Made by a program: the position numbers and the translations under genes
Shown: piece after piece, positions 52,100 through 62,018 of the stretch
Layout of the letters: every line of letters starts with the position of its first letter
How positions within the stretch are numbered: the stretch's first letter is position 1
Notes under the pieces: generated by a model
What the model saw: only the letters and a program-made list of their open reading frames with translations
The model's database searches: none
What the model was told of the DNA's origin: nothing
From: Dyadobacter luteus
GTDB lineage: Bacteria > Bacteroidota > Bacteroidia > Cytophagales > Spirosomataceae
Reading direction: 5' to 3'
Assembly (NCBI RefSeq): GCF_003383615.1
Contig: NZ_QNUL01000026.1
Coordinates: 1 to 64,000 of the forward strand
Length of the DNA stretch: 64,000 nucleotides

Positions 52100-54055
52100 A
52101 TGTCAAACGAAGCAGTGCTGGAAGCGAATTCATATTCAGCCGAAAATATCCAGGTTCTTGAAGGTTTAGAGGCGGTTCGCAAACGTCCGGCGATGTACAT
52201 TGGTGACACAGGTTTTAAAGGTGTTCACCATTTGATTTGGGAGGTTGTCGATAACTCCATAGATGAGGCGATGGCTGGGTATTGTGACACCATCAACGTC
52301 GTTATTGAGAAAAATAATTCAATCACAGTTACTGATAATGGCCGTGGTATTCCTACCGGGATGCACCCGAAGGAAAAGCGGTCCGCACTTGAAGTTGTTT
52401 TAACAGTACTTCACGCCGGTGGTAAATTTGATAAGGACACCTATAAGGTTTCCGGAGGTTTGCACGGTGTAGGGGTTTCTTGTGTGAATGCATTGTCTGT
52501 GCATTTGAGAGCAGAAGTGCACCGTGAAGGAAAAATTTTCGAACAGGAATTCAGCGAAGGTAAGCCTTTGTATCCTGCACGCGTTATCGGCGAATCTGAA
52601 AAAACAGGGACGATCATTCATTTCCTTCCTGATGCTACCATTTTTACGGTAACAGAATATAAATACGAAACTGTATCTACAAGATTACGTGAGTTATCGT
52701 ACCTGAATAAGGGTATCAAACTTACACTTGTGGACAAACGTGAAGAAGACGAAGAAGGTAAATTCCGCGGTGAAGAATTTTACTCGGAAATAGGTTTGAA
52801 CGAGTTTGTTCTGTATCTGGAAGGAACGCGTCAGGCATTGATCCCTGAACCTATATACATGGAAAATACCAAAGGATCCGTTCCTGTGGAAATTGCCATG
52901 ATGTATAATACATCCTACGCAGAAAATGTGTTCTCGTATGTGAACAACATCAACACTGTGGAAGGTGGTACGCACGTACAGGGTTTCAGAGCGGCATTGA
53001 CACGTACGTTGAAAAACTACGCGGAGAAATCAGGTATTCTTGCAAAAGAGAAAATTGAGATTAGTGGAGACGATTTCCGTGAAGGTCTTACTGCCGTAAT
53101 TTCGGTAAAAGTAGCTGAGCCTCAGTTTGAGGGGCAAACCAAAACGAAGTTGGGTAACTCAGAAGTGGTGAGTGTGGTGAGCCAGGTAGTGGCGGAAATG
53201 CTCGATACTTATCTCGCCGAACATCCAAAGGAGGCAAGGGTAATCATTGATAAAGTGATTCTTGCCGCGAAAGCACGTATTGCTGCTAAAAAAGCACGGG
53301 AAATGGTACAGCGTAAGAACGTGATGACAGGAACCGGCTTGCCTGGTAAGTTGTCTGACTGTTCTGAAACGGATCCTGCTATTTGCGAATTATATCTTGT
53401 CGAAGGGGACTCTGCGGGTGGAACTGCCAAGCAGGGACGTAACCGTGCATTCCAGGCGATTTTGCCGCTAAGAGGTAAAATCCTGAACGTCGAGAAAGCG
53501 CAGGAATATAAGATCTATGAGAACGAAGAGATCAAGAATATGTTCACCGCAATGGGTGTGCAGATCGGTAAGGATGGGGACGAAAGAGCTTTGAATATAG
53601 ATAAGCTTCGCTACCACAAAATCGTAATCATGACCGATGCGGATATAGATGGTAGTCACATCAGAACGCTGATCCTGACTTTCTTCTTCCGTTATATGAA
53701 GGTTTTGATTGACCATGGATACATATACATTGCTCAGCCACCTCTGTATCTGGTTAAAAAGGGTAAAGAAGAACGTTATTGCTGGACAGAGGCAGACCGT
53801 GAAGTTGCAGTGAGAGAGCTGGGTGGTGGAAGAGAAGACCTTGTTGGAATCCAACGTTATAAAGGTCTTGGTGAGATGAATGCTGAGCAGCTTTGGGATA
53901 CAACTATGAATCCTGATCATAGAAGTCTTAAGCAGGTTTCTATCGAATCAGCTGCAGAGGCGGATCACCTGTTCTCTATGCTGATGGGCGACGAAGTGGG
54001 TCCTAGAAGAGACTTCATTGAAAAGAATGCTAAATATGCACGTGTGGACGTGTAG
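52100..54055 (+). CDS. gyrB: DNA gyrase subunit B
   Basis: ATPase subunit of DNA gyrase, which introduces negative supercoils. 651 residues, the short GyrB form. N-terminal GHKL ATPase: VVDNSIDEAMAGYC, VTDNGRGIPTG, and SGGLHGVGVSCVNAL. TOPRIM: VEGDSAGGTAKQGRNRAFQA and MTDADIDGSHIRTL. The C-terminal GyrA-contact region is QRYKGLGEMNAEQLWDTTM. Own promoter and strong terminator. gyrA is not in the window. Confidence 0.97.
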   Translation: MSNEAVLEANSYSAENIQVLEGLEAVRKRPAMYIGDTGFKGVHHLIWEVVDNSIDEAMAGYCDTINVVIEKNNSITVTDNGRGIPTGMHPKEKRSALEVVLTVLHAGGKFDKDTYKVSGGLHGVGVSCVNALSVHLRAEVHREGKIFEQEFSEGKPLYPARVIGESEKTGTIIHFLPDATIFTVTEYKYETVSTRLRELSYLNKGIKLTLVDKREEDEEGKFRGEEFYSEIGLNEFVLYLEGTRQALIPEPIYMENTKGSVPVEIAMMYNTSYAENVFSYVNNINTVEGGTHVQGFRAALTRTLKNYAEKSGILAKEKIEISGDDFREGLTAVISVKVAEPQFEGQTKTKLGNSEVVSVVSQVVAEMLDTYLAEHPKEARVIIDKVILAAKARIAAKKAREMVQRKNVMTGTGLPGKLSDCSETDPAICELYLVEGDSAGGTAKQGRNRAFQAILPLRGKILNVEKAQEYKIYENEEIKNMFTAMGVQIGKDGDERALNIDKLRYHKIVIMTDADIDGSHIRTLILTFFFRYMKVLIDHGYIYIAQPPLYLVKKGKEERYCWTEADREVAVRELGGGREDLVGIQRYKGLGEMNAEQLWDTTMNPDHRSLKQVSIESAAEADHLFSMLMGDEVGPRRDFIEKNAKYARVDV

Positions 54056-54079
54056 CGATTAGCTCCGGCACAAGATTTG

Positions 54080-54115
54080 AACGGATGACTGATCAGAACA
54101 GTCATCCGTTTTTTT
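54080..54115 (+). terminator. gyrB terminator
   Basis: Perfect 12-bp stem aacggatgactg (54080-54091) / cagtcatccgtt (54099-54110), 7-base loop, followed by TTTTT. Confidence 0.93.
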
Positions 54116-54218
54116 GTGAAACTTAACATAAAGTTCACATCAACAAAAAGAATAGGTTTGTACTTTCGTTGAATTCGTATATTTCATACGCTATAATAGA
54201 TTTTAAAAAGAATTTTAT

Positions 54219-56525
54219 ATGCCAGGCCCATCAGATCCCATATACAGTAATGAGAAGAGAGGTAGACTAAGTAATATCTTTTCCTTTTTCAAAAATCCTA
54301 AAGAGCCTGTACCTATGGAAGATACGAAATTTGCAAGTTCTGTAGAGAAGGCCAATACACTCGTACAGCAAAGTGATTTTATAAGCAGAGATCTGAGCTG
54401 GTTGAAATTCAACGATCGTGTATTGGATCAGGCTTCTGATGAAGAAAGAAATTTGTTTGACAGACTTAAATTTTTGGCGATTACTTCTTCCAATCTTGAT
54501 GAATTTTTCAGCATCAGGATAGGAAGCTTATACAACTACCTGGATTTTGGTAAGGAGCGACTTGACTATTCAGGACTTCGGGAAATTCCTTTCCGTAAAC
54601 TGATGATGAGGGAGTTGCATGATTATATCCGCCGTCAGGATGCATGTTACACCAATCAGCTTGCGCCATTGTTCGCCAGTCATGGGTTCAGAATTATAAA
54701 GCTGGAAGAAGTGACGAAGGACGAAATTACAGATGTAGAAGAGTATTTCGAGCGGACGGTATATCCGATGCTCACGCCAATGCTTTTTGACTATACCCAC
54801 GCTTTCCCGGTATTGCTTGCTAAGGTATTGATTTTGGGTGTGATTACACAGGTGAAAGGAACAGACTCCGAGGAAGATCGTAAGCTTTCGTTCGTCCAGT
54901 TGCCTTTGAACCTGCCACGTTTCTATGTGATTGAGCGGGAGGAAGAAGTGTTGTTCCTGCCTATAGAAGCTATAGTTCGTGAGTATATACATAAGCTATA
55001 CCGTAATGTAGATATTGTCTCTACAAACTTGTTCAGAATCATCCGTAACGGCGATTTTTCTCTGGAGGAAAGTGATGATGTAGAATCAGATTTTATTGAC
55101 GAGATCAAGCAAAAGATCAAAAACCGTCGTTTAGGCAGGGTAGTGCAGGTTTCTGTAGAGGCGGATATTAATCCTGATTTGCTGAACCTGATCAAAAAAC
55201 GCTGGGAGATTGATGACCACAATGTGTTCCCTGTTGAAGGATTGATTGATTATACTTCCTTGTGGGGTATTATCAAACATCCTGAATTTAAAGATCAGCT
55301 TCCGAGCATACATCCGCCCGTTCCACCGCTTGGGCTGGAGAGGGATCGTATTCCTGATATTTTCGAGGTCATGAAGGAGAGGGATATTCTGCTTCATCAT
55401 CCTTACAACAACTTTGAACCTGTACTGCAGTTACTGGAACAAGCTGCTGAAGATCCGAAGGTACTTTCTATTAAACTGACCATTTACAGGCTTGCCAAGA
55501 ATTCCCGCGTAACAGAAGCTTTGCTGCATGCAGCTGAGAACGGAAAGCACGTGGCGGTACTGTTTGAAGTAAAAGCGCGGTTTGACGAGGAAAATAACAT
55601 TAAAGAGGCGCAGCGTTTACAGAAAGCGGGATGTTTCGTAATCTATGGTATCGGTTTACTCAAAACGCATACCAAATTGCTTTTGATTGTGAGAAATGAA
55701 GGAAACCGTGTACTTCGTTATGCGCACCTTTCAAGTGGAAATTACAACGAGGATACATCCAGGTTGTATACAGATACTGGTCTGCTGACCTCTAATGAAG
55801 AGTATACGCATGATATTTCGGAGTTCTTCAACGTAATCACCGGGCATTCAATGCCGACGGAATACCAGAACCTGATTACCGCTCCGCGTTATATGCGTTC
55901 AACACTGATAGAATTAATCAGGCAGGAAGCGGAAAATGCCAAAGCAGGCTTGCCAAGTGGAATTTGTATTAAGATCAACTCTCTGGAAGACAAAGATATT
56001 ATCCTGGAGTTGTATCAGGCCTCGCAGGCTGGAGTACCTATTCAGCTGATCGTACGTGGTATCTGTTGTCTGCGACCGGGTCGTGAAGGATTAAGTGAGA
56101 ATATTACTGTGCGTTCACTTGTTGGCGATTTCCTGGAACATTCCAGAATATTCTATTTCCATCAGAAAGGAGAACCGGTAGTGTATGGCGGAAGTGCAGA
56201 TGCGATGGTACGTAGTTTTGACAAACGTATTGAGTCACTTTTCAAACTGGTAGATCCAAGAGTGCGTCAGCAGGCCATTCATATTTTGTATTTCAGTTTA
56301 CAGGACAATGTGAATGCGTACGAAATGCAGGAGGATGGATCTTATCTGCATTGCAAAATGAAAGAAGGTGCTGAGCCGCTTAACATCCATAAGGCATTTT
56401 ATGATGTGAAACTGGAAGATGTGATGCAAACAAAGCTTTTTGAGAAAGAAGAAATTAAAGCAGAAGAAACTGCTTCTGAAGAAGGGGCTGAGCCTGAGAC
56501 CGAAGCACCTCTCGTAGAAGAATAA
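54219..56525 (+). CDS. ppk1: Polyphosphate kinase 1
   Basis: Makes inorganic polyphosphate from ATP. 768 residues with the four PPK1 domains. N: FISRDLSWLKFNDRVLDQA near residues 54-72, then SSNLDEFFSIRIG. The catalytic domain has the phospho-His motif YAHLSSGNYNEDTSRLYTDT and the arginine-rich C-terminal part (LVDPRVRQQAIHIL). The first ~50 residues and an acidic tail (EEIKAEETASEEGAEPETEA) extend beyond the core and may be disordered. A near -7 box (TACTTTCG, one mismatch) lies at 54161-54168. Confidence 0.96.
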   Translation: MPGPSDPIYSNEKRGRLSNIFSFFKNPKEPVPMEDTKFASSVEKANTLVQQSDFISRDLSWLKFNDRVLDQASDEERNLFDRLKFLAITSSNLDEFFSIRIGSLYNYLDFGKERLDYSGLREIPFRKLMMRELHDYIRRQDACYTNQLAPLFASHGFRIIKLEEVTKDEITDVEEYFERTVYPMLTPMLFDYTHAFPVLLAKVLILGVITQVKGTDSEEDRKLSFVQLPLNLPRFYVIEREEEVLFLPIEAIVREYIHKLYRNVDIVSTNLFRIIRNGDFSLEESDDVESDFIDEIKQKIKNRRLGRVVQVSVEADINPDLLNLIKKRWEIDDHNVFPVEGLIDYTSLWGIIKHPEFKDQLPSIHPPVPPLGLERDRIPDIFEVMKERDILLHHPYNNFEPVLQLLEQAAEDPKVLSIKLTIYRLAKNSRVTEALLHAAENGKHVAVLFEVKARFDEENNIKEAQRLQKAGCFVIYGIGLLKTHTKLLLIVRNEGNRVLRYAHLSSGNYNEDTSRLYTDTGLLTSNEEYTHDISEFFNVITGHSMPTEYQNLITAPRYMRSTLIELIRQEAENAKAGLPSGICIKINSLEDKDIILELYQASQAGVPIQLIVRGICCLRPGREGLSENITVRSLVGDFLEHSRIFYFHQKGEPVVYGGSADAMVRSFDKRIESLFKLVDPRVRQQAIHILYFSLQDNVNAYEMQEDGSYLHCKMKEGAEPLNIHKAFYDVKLEDVMQTKLFEKEEIKAEETASEEGAEPETEAPLVEE

Positions 56526-56544
56526 ATTATTATCAGATGTAAAT

Positions 56545-56579
56545 AAAACGCCTTCAGAACAGAAAACTGAAGGCGTTTT
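56545..56579. terminator. Bidirectional terminator between ppk1 and murF-alr
   Basis: Perfect 13-bp stem aaaacgccttcag (56545-56557) / ctgaaggcgtttt (56567-56579), 9-base loop, between two convergent genes. Confidence 0.92.
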
Positions 56580-56585
56580 ATTTAT

Positions 56586-59057
56586 TTACTCTTTGTAAAA
56601 CACTCTTTTGACCCGCTCACCAATTCCGGTCAGAATTTCATAAGGAATGGTGCCAATGCTTTTTGCCAGATCCGTAATCGGTCTTTCTTTGCCAAAAACG
56701 ATTACTTCGTCACCTTCGCTTACATCAGCTTCGGTAACATCCACCATGGTCATGTCCATACAAATGTTACCAATTGTGGGGCACAACGTTCCGTTTACCC
56801 ATATTTTACCAACCCCATTTCCAAGACCTCTGTCATAACCGTCAGCATAACCGATCGCAAGCGTGGCAATGGCCGAATTATGCGTGATCTGGCCCTTACG
56901 GCTATATCCCACAGTTTCACCCGCTGCCAGGTATTTAATTTGAGAAACGACCGTTTTAAGTGTGCCTACGGTTTGTAACGCATCCTGTTGACGACTCGTT
57001 GCTTCCACACCATACAGGCCAATGCCCAACCGTACCATATCCAGTTTGTATTCCGGGAAACGTACAATGCCTGCAGAATTAAGAATATGTCGGGTTACAG
57101 GATAGCCCAGAGAGGTCTCTATCAGCGCTGCACCTTTTACAAACCGCTCATATTGTAATCTTGAAAAATCGTTATGCTCCCCTTCATCCGCACCAACCAG
57201 GTGTGAGAAAATGGATGAAACTTTAATGGCAGGATTGAGTTGTAGTTGCTCCACAAGCCAATCATAATCATTTTCTGTAAAGCCCAACCGGTGCATGCCG
57301 GTATCCAGTTTCAGGTGAACTGCCGGAGCTTCGGATGGATCATTTCGTTTTTGGATATAAGCAATCCACTCAGTTAGAATTGCTCTGCTGTAAATTTCCG
57401 GCTCTAATTTATATTGCCAAAGCAGATCAAAAGTGGGAGGAGTAGCGTTCATGACCATCACAGGTAGCGTAATGCCGGATTGTCGCAATGCAACGCCTTC
57501 GTCTGTATAGGCCACGCCCAGATAGTCGACACGATGGTATTGTAAAAGTGATGCTACTTCCGAACTTCCGCTACCATAGGCAAATGCCTTCACCATTACC
57601 ATAATTTTGGTTTCGGATCCGATCTTCGATTTGTAGAAATTGAGGTTGTGCGTGAGTGCGTCCAGATTGATTTCCAGCACTGTTCCATGTACCTTTTGCT
57701 GTAACCTGTGTACGATTTTCTCAAATGAAAATGGCCGGGCTCCCTTCACAAGAACCAGATTGTCATGTAAACTGGCATACGCGAAATCTCTCAGGAAGGC
57801 ATCCGTATCAGCATAAAATTCCTTCTGTTCGATTTGAAATAAATCTGCCTGACTAGTGATTTCAGGGCCGATAGCGATAAGCCGATCTATATTTTTCTCT
57901 TTGAGCAACCGGGCTATGACATTGTAAAGTTCAGCAGGAGTTTGTCCGGTTTGCAACACGTCAGAAAGTACAACTGTCTTCAGTTTTCGTTGCTCTTGCT
58001 GTCCCAGGAAATTCAGCGCCATCGACAATCCCTGCAGGTCGTTGTTGTAGGCGTCGTCGATGATATAGCAATGATTGATTCCTTCTTTCAGTTCAAGTCT
58101 CATGGATACAGGACGCAGCACTTCAATTCTCTGTTGAATGATTGAGGCCGGTATACCGAAATCCAGCATGAATACCAGACAATGTATCAGATTTTCCAGA
58201 GATGCTTCGTCCCGGAAAATAGTTTCAAACCGGTGTGAGCCTAACGTGCCCTGTATACTAATGAGTGTGGTCGTTCTCTTGAAAGTATAGCTTACCTGTA
58301 CATCTGCTCCGCCGTTTACACTCCAGCTTACTGTTTTAAGGAAAGGATTGACAGGCCGGAGTATCAGACTGATTTCTTCATCAATCTCCGTATAGTCTTT
58401 TCTGTAAATCAGCTTTTGAACTTTGGTGAAAAGGCGAAGTTTTTCTGTGATCTTTTGCTTTCTGCTTCTGAAACCATCGTCGTGTGCAGAGCCGATATTG
58501 GTAAAAATACCAGTTGTAGGTTGTATGATTTGTTGCAGGTACTCCATCTCATGTGCCTGCGAAATACCTGCTTCGAAGATCCCAAGCGTATTTTCCTTAC
58601 TCATATTCCACACAGAAAGCGGAACTCCAATCTGTGAATTGTAACTCTTCGGACTCGCCACCAGACGCTGCCCAGGAGCAAGCAACTGCGCCAGCCATTC
58701 TTTTACAATGGTTTTGCCGTTACTTCCGACAATACCTATGACAGGTATAGAGAACTTACTTCGATGTGCAATTACGGTCTTCTGCAAAGCTTTAATACTC
58801 GATGCCACTACCCATATTCTGGCGTCGCTCCACGTACTGGTGAGTGTACGTAGCTCAGGTGTAAACGAACCGATCTCCAATACGAATTCCCTGACGCCCT
58901 TCTGGTACAGTTCCGGCAAAAACACATGACCATCATGACGAGGGCCTTTGATGGCGAAAAAGATACTTTGTGCAGGAAACGAAATCTGACGGCTGTCTGT
59001 CAGCAGGTAAGTGGCTCCGGTTTCAATGGCTCCGGCGGTATGTTCAATTGTACTCAT
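56586..59057 (-). CDS. murF-alr: Bifunctional MurF / alanine racemase fusion
   Basis: 823 residues joining two peptidoglycan steps. Residues about 1-450: MurF, which adds D-Ala-D-Ala to UDP-MurNAc-tripeptide, with ATP loop VIGIVGSNGKTIVKEWLAQL. Residues about 455-823: alanine racemase with PLP lysine in MVMVKAFAYGSGSSEVASLL and the catalytic tyrosine in AGETVGYSRKGQITHNSA. The fusion is known in Bacteroidota. The start is ATG 59057: the open frame runs to a TTG at 59090, but the -7 box at 59079-59086 lies inside that extension and rules it out. No D-Ala-D-Ala ligase gene is adjacent. Confidence 0.96.
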   Translation of the reverse strand: MSTIEHTAGAIETGATYLLTDSRQISFPAQSIFFAIKGPRHDGHVFLPELYQKGVREFVLEIGSFTPELRTLTSTWSDARIWVVASSIKALQKTVIAHRSKFSIPVIGIVGSNGKTIVKEWLAQLLAPGQRLVASPKSYNSQIGVPLSVWNMSKENTLGIFEAGISQAHEMEYLQQIIQPTTGIFTNIGSAHDDGFRSRKQKITEKLRLFTKVQKLIYRKDYTEIDEEISLILRPVNPFLKTVSWSVNGGADVQVSYTFKRTTTLISIQGTLGSHRFETIFRDEASLENLIHCLVFMLDFGIPASIIQQRIEVLRPVSMRLELKEGINHCYIIDDAYNNDLQGLSMALNFLGQQEQRKLKTVVLSDVLQTGQTPAELYNVIARLLKEKNIDRLIAIGPEITSQADLFQIEQKEFYADTDAFLRDFAYASLHDNLVLVKGARPFSFEKIVHRLQQKVHGTVLEINLDALTHNLNFYKSKIGSETKIMVMVKAFAYGSGSSEVASLLQYHRVDYLGVAYTDEGVALRQSGITLPVMVMNATPPTFDLLWQYKLEPEIYSRAILTEWIAYIQKRNDPSEAPAVHLKLDTGMHRLGFTENDYDWLVEQLQLNPAIKVSSIFSHLVGADEGEHNDFSRLQYERFVKGAALIETSLGYPVTRHILNSAGIVRFPEYKLDMVRLGIGLYGVEATSRQQDALQTVGTLKTVVSQIKYLAAGETVGYSRKGQITHNSAIATLAIGYADGYDRGLGNGVGKIWVNGTLCPTIGNICMDMTMVDVTEADVSEGDEVIVFGKERPITDLAKSIGTIPYEILTGIGERVKRVFYKE

Positions 59058-59078
59058 TCCAATCAATTTATCAGTTTG

Positions 59079-59106
59079 CAAAGGTATCAATCCTTTAAAT
59101 ATGCAA
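59079..59106 (-). promoter_or_regulatory. murF-alr promoter
   Basis: Minus-strand -7 TACCTTTG (59086-59079, exact TAnnTTTG) with TTG 17 bp further upstream (59106-59104), ending 21 bp before the ATG. Confidence 0.6.
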
Positions 59107-59166
59107 GGATATAATTGTGGAAAATCGGATAGGAGATTTTGAAATAAGCGAAGCAGGAAAATGAAA

Positions 59167-59195
59167 CATGCGCCATCTTTTCAGGATGACGCATG
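59167..59195 (-). terminator. Probable terminator of the ABC/GntR operon
   Basis: Hairpin catgcg-c-catc (59167-59177) / gatg-a-cgcatg (59185-59195), 7-base loop. On the minus strand it is followed by TTTCATTTTCC, a T-rich but interrupted tail. It lies just after the last gene of the operon. Confidence 0.55.
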
Positions 59196-59224
59196 CGATA
59201 GGTTCACTGGCTAACAGATGGTAT

Positions 59225-59917
59225 TTATAAGTATTTGATTTTCTTCAAGGTCTTGGCTGGCAGCTGAATTTTTACATTACTATCCGTCTTCATGGAGAGT
59301 GTGCCAAAGCTATCGTCCTCAGATGTGAATTTGCTGGAATCGGAAAGAATTAAAGAGGCTGTCGATAATTTATTTGTATTGAGAATGGTGATTTCAGCTC
59401 CTCCGGAGGTTTGGACGGTGAAATCTTCGAATTGATTATTGCTTAGTGAAGTAGCCATCCCTCTTTGCTGCAACGCAAATGTTTGGCTCTTGTGATCTTT
59501 AATTCTGGTAAATATGCCGTCTGAATCAAGTCCGTTTAAGGCTGGTACCTTAATAATCACATTGGGAGGAATATTAGTCCATTGCTCAAAGTAAGGTATC
59601 TTTTTTGCATTCCAATTGTAGTTAACAAACAGGGTGTCCTGCTTTACAGTCCAGGTCACGACCGGGCTTTTGTCTCCATTTTTAAGTTGGGTAGTGAGTA
59701 TTTCATTGTCTTTACCATACTCAACCTGGGTTACGCCGTAGTAGTTGCCAGCCAGTTTTATGTAGCTGAATTCCTGTAAGATGTGTCGTTCAAAACCGTG
59801 ATAAGGATTATGGGGATCTATCTCGTCAAACTGTTTTTTGATTGCCACATTCGAAGCCATCATGGCAACAAATGAAAATGCCAATAAGGCGATGATCAAA
59901 ATAGTACTTTTTTTCAT
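59225..59917 (-). CDS. Membrane-anchored hypothetical protein
   Basis: 230 residues, ATG at 59917. One N-terminal helix (STILIIALLAFSFVAMMASN) acts as anchor or uncleaved signal. The rest is beta-rich, ending in regular strands (FEDFTVQTSGGAEITILNTN; LSTASLILSDSSKFTSED; LSMKTDSNVKIQLP) that look like a short parallel beta-helix, as in DUF2807/DUF4097-like proteins; assignment tentative. It is the last gene of the ABC operon, 10 bp after the GntR gene, and so is probably functionally tied to the transporter. Confidence 0.7.
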   Translation of the reverse strand: MKKSTILIIALLAFSFVAMMASNVAIKKQFDEIDPHNPYHGFERHILQEFSYIKLAGNYYGVTQVEYGKDNEILTTQLKNGDKSPVVTWTVKQDTLFVNYNWNAKKIPYFEQWTNIPPNVIIKVPALNGLDSDGIFTRIKDHKSQTFALQQRGMATSLSNNQFEDFTVQTSGGAEITILNTNKLSTASLILSDSSKFTSEDDSFGTLSMKTDSNVKIQLPAKTLKKIKYL

Positions 59918-59927
59918 GAGTGTAATG

Positions 59928-60308
59928 TTATGGTGTTTCAGGGTATGCTTCTGACACAAAGGCCTCATATTTAGCCTGTAATTCTTCAATATTGATATTG
60001 AGCAGATACATCGTTTTGAAAAGCTCAGGAAGTTCATTTTCCATGAACCGCTCCTTACGATAGACGATTACGAGCTGGTCTGCATTCTCAGCAGCAGAAT
60101 AGCCAATTCCCCGTTTATTGAAGATGATTTCTTTATTCTGCAAAAACTCATATGCCCGCATGACTGTGTTAGGATTTACTTCCATAATAACTGCCAGGTC
60201 TCTCACAGAAGCGATTCTTTCGCCTGGCGGCCACTTGCCAAGCAGAATCTGCTCGCAGATGTAATCTGCTATCTGTATGTATATAGGTTGCTTGTCTTTA
60301 AAATCCAT
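59928..60308 (-). CDS. GntR-family regulator, YtrA subgroup
   Basis: 126 residues. N-terminal wHTH: DKQPIYIQIADYICEQILLG, then GERIASVRDLAVIMEVNPNT, then VMRAYEFLQNKEIIFNKRGI. The short C-terminal helical tail lacks a large ligand domain, which defines the YtrA subgroup; those usually repress adjacent ABC-transporter operons. Here it is the third gene of its own target operon, 12 bp after the permease and 10 bp before the hypothetical gene. A palindrome overlapping the operon promoter (62019-62042) is the likely binding site. Confidence 0.92.
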   Translation of the reverse strand: MDFKDKQPIYIQIADYICEQILLGKWPPGERIASVRDLAVIMEVNPNTVMRAYEFLQNKEIIFNKRGIGYSAAENADQLVIVYRKERFMENELPELFKTMYLLNINIEELQAKYEAFVSEAYPETP

Positions 60309-60320
60309 TGGTGTCCGTGA

Positions 60321-61103
60321 TTAAATCTCTTTTTCTTTCAATCGTACAAATGATATATACCACGTGGTCAGAAGGAATAGAATAGGAAAGGTGTAAAGTA
60401 ATGCCTGCTCACTTTCTGAGTGCGCGAGATAGTAGTGTTTTCCTGATGGAGAATACCAGAGCTTCCAGGCTGAAAATGGGAAAGATACAACCTGTGCCGG
60501 GGAATCGGTGACCTTGTATATGTAAATGATATGTACAGCTGTGAAAGTGATCGCTATGAAAAAGAGCAAAACAGCGGTTTTAACATATGACAATTTGCGG
60601 AAGTAAATCGAACCCAGAAATACGCAACCCTGAATAATCATATGCAGGTAAATAAAATAACGCAATACATCATAAGGAATTGAACTGTATCTGGATGAAC
60701 CTGTTTGGCTGCTGTTGGCAATGCCAATAAACCAGAAATGTAACTTTGAAAATAGAAATGTAACCGGAATGATGAAGATCAGGTTCAGTAACAGAGGAAC
60801 CAGGAATTTTTCAAGTTGTGAAGCCGGTACCATCAGGGATGCAGTAGCGGTATCTGTAGTTCCGTATTGCGTAAAAACGGTGGAAGTATACAGGCTTCCT
60901 CCAAACATCACTACCATAAAAAGGGCAAGTGCATGCAGTAACATCAGTATCTGACTGAAACTGTTGGTAAGAATAATTGGCAGCATGAGCGTCATCATGA
61001 TGACCAGCAAAAGTCCGCCTGTTAATAAATACTTTCTGCCTTTTTCTGCCCAATCAAGTTTAAGGAAGAGCCAGAATCGCTGTAGATCGAAGGTTTGGTT
61101 CAT
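60321..61103 (-). CDS. ABC-type permease component
   Basis: 260 residues, about six transmembrane helices (for example LLTGGLLLVIMMTLMLPIIL, ILMLLHALALFMVVMFGGSL, LLYTFPILFLLTTWYISFV). There are no recognisable catalytic residues; the position and size identify it as the membrane partner of the ATPase gene 65 bp upstream. The substrate is unknown; in YtrA-type operons it is often a cell-wall- or antibiotic-related compound. Confidence 0.82.
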   Translation of the reverse strand: MNQTFDLQRFWLFLKLDWAEKGRKYLLTGGLLLVIMMTLMLPIILTNSFSQILMLLHALALFMVVMFGGSLYTSTVFTQYGTTDTATASLMVPASQLEKFLVPLLLNLIFIIPVTFLFSKLHFWFIGIANSSQTGSSRYSSIPYDVLRYFIYLHMIIQGCVFLGSIYFRKLSYVKTAVLLFFIAITFTAVHIIYIYKVTDSPAQVVSFPFSAWKLWYSPSGKHYYLAHSESEQALLYTFPILFLLTTWYISFVRLKEKEI

Positions 61104-61168
61104 ATTGAAGAAATGTGATAACTATTGGTATATGACTTAATATTGAGTAATAAGGAAATCTGGCTTTG

Positions 61169-62005
61169 CTATGGTCTGAAGATATGTCTAACCCGATCAG
61201 GATTTTTAGTGACGGCATTGAAAAGATGTTCCAGATCAACACGGCTTTCTTCGCGGTCAGAGTTTTCAAACACTGCTTTATAGCCACGTAAGGATTGTTC
61301 AGCATACAAAACCCGATTATCAAATTCCACGCTTGGAAGCGTTCCGAAATGCAGTCGTTCAGCTACTTCTTCCAGGCTGTGCTGAATCATAATCTGGTTG
61401 TTATCAATAATAATAACAGCATCTATCAGATTGTCGAGATCGCGTACCTGGTGTGTTGAAATCAGAATGAGCCGGTCAGGTTCAAGCGCTGAGGAAACTA
61501 CCTTCCTGAATTGGCTTTTGGACGGAATATCCAAACCGTTGGTGGGCTCATCCATTAACAGGACTCTCGTATTCGTAGCAAGAGCAAACGCCGTGATCAG
61601 CTTTTTCTTCTGCCCATAGGACATGTCTGTGAGTTTGTTTTTCCTTGGGATATCAAACTGATGTATGTGTGACATAAACTGCTCGTGATCAAAACGCGGA
61701 TAAAACGGAGCCAGAACTTTCACATACTGGTCAATGGTCACAGATGGCAGATAAATCTCTTCCGGAATAAAGAATATGTCTTTCAGGAAGTCGGGGAGAC
61801 GCTTTTGAGGTATGAATCCATTAATATCAATAGTGCCGCTCAAAGGAAAAAGCAACCCCGCCATGTTTCTGATCAGGCTTGATTTCCCGGCTCCGTTTTT
61901 ACCCAGCAGCCCATAGATATGACCTGGTTCGAGCTGCATGGATAAATTTTCAAACAGTAACTTCTGCTTACTATAACCGAATGATAATCGATCAAGTTTG
62001 ATCAT
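61169..62005 (-). CDS. ABC transporter ATP-binding protein
   Basis: 278 residues. Walker A GLLGKNGAGKSSLIRNMAGL, a signature-like region MSYGQKKKLITAFAL, Walker B VLLMDEPTNGLD, and H-loop LILISTHQVRDL. The signature is diverged (SYGQKKK rather than LSGGQ), as in YtrB-like ATPases. First gene of the four-gene operon ATPase-permease-GntR-hypothetical. Probably an exporter or bacitracin-type resistance system; the substrate is unknown. Confidence 0.92.
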   Translation of the reverse strand: MIKLDRLSFGYSKQKLLFENLSMQLEPGHIYGLLGKNGAGKSSLIRNMAGLLFPLSGTIDINGFIPQKRLPDFLKDIFFIPEEIYLPSVTIDQYVKVLAPFYPRFDHEQFMSHIHQFDIPRKNKLTDMSYGQKKKLITAFALATNTRVLLMDEPTNGLDIPSKSQFRKVVSSALEPDRLILISTHQVRDLDNLIDAVIIIDNNQIMIQHSLEEVAERLHFGTLPSVEFDNRVLYAEQSLRGYKAVFENSDREESRVDLEHLFNAVTKNPDRVRHIFRP

Positions 62006-62018
62006 GGCTTAGTTGTTT

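Noticed and set aside
59058..59090. TTG-started extension of murF-alr
   Set aside because: It contains the -7 promoter box.
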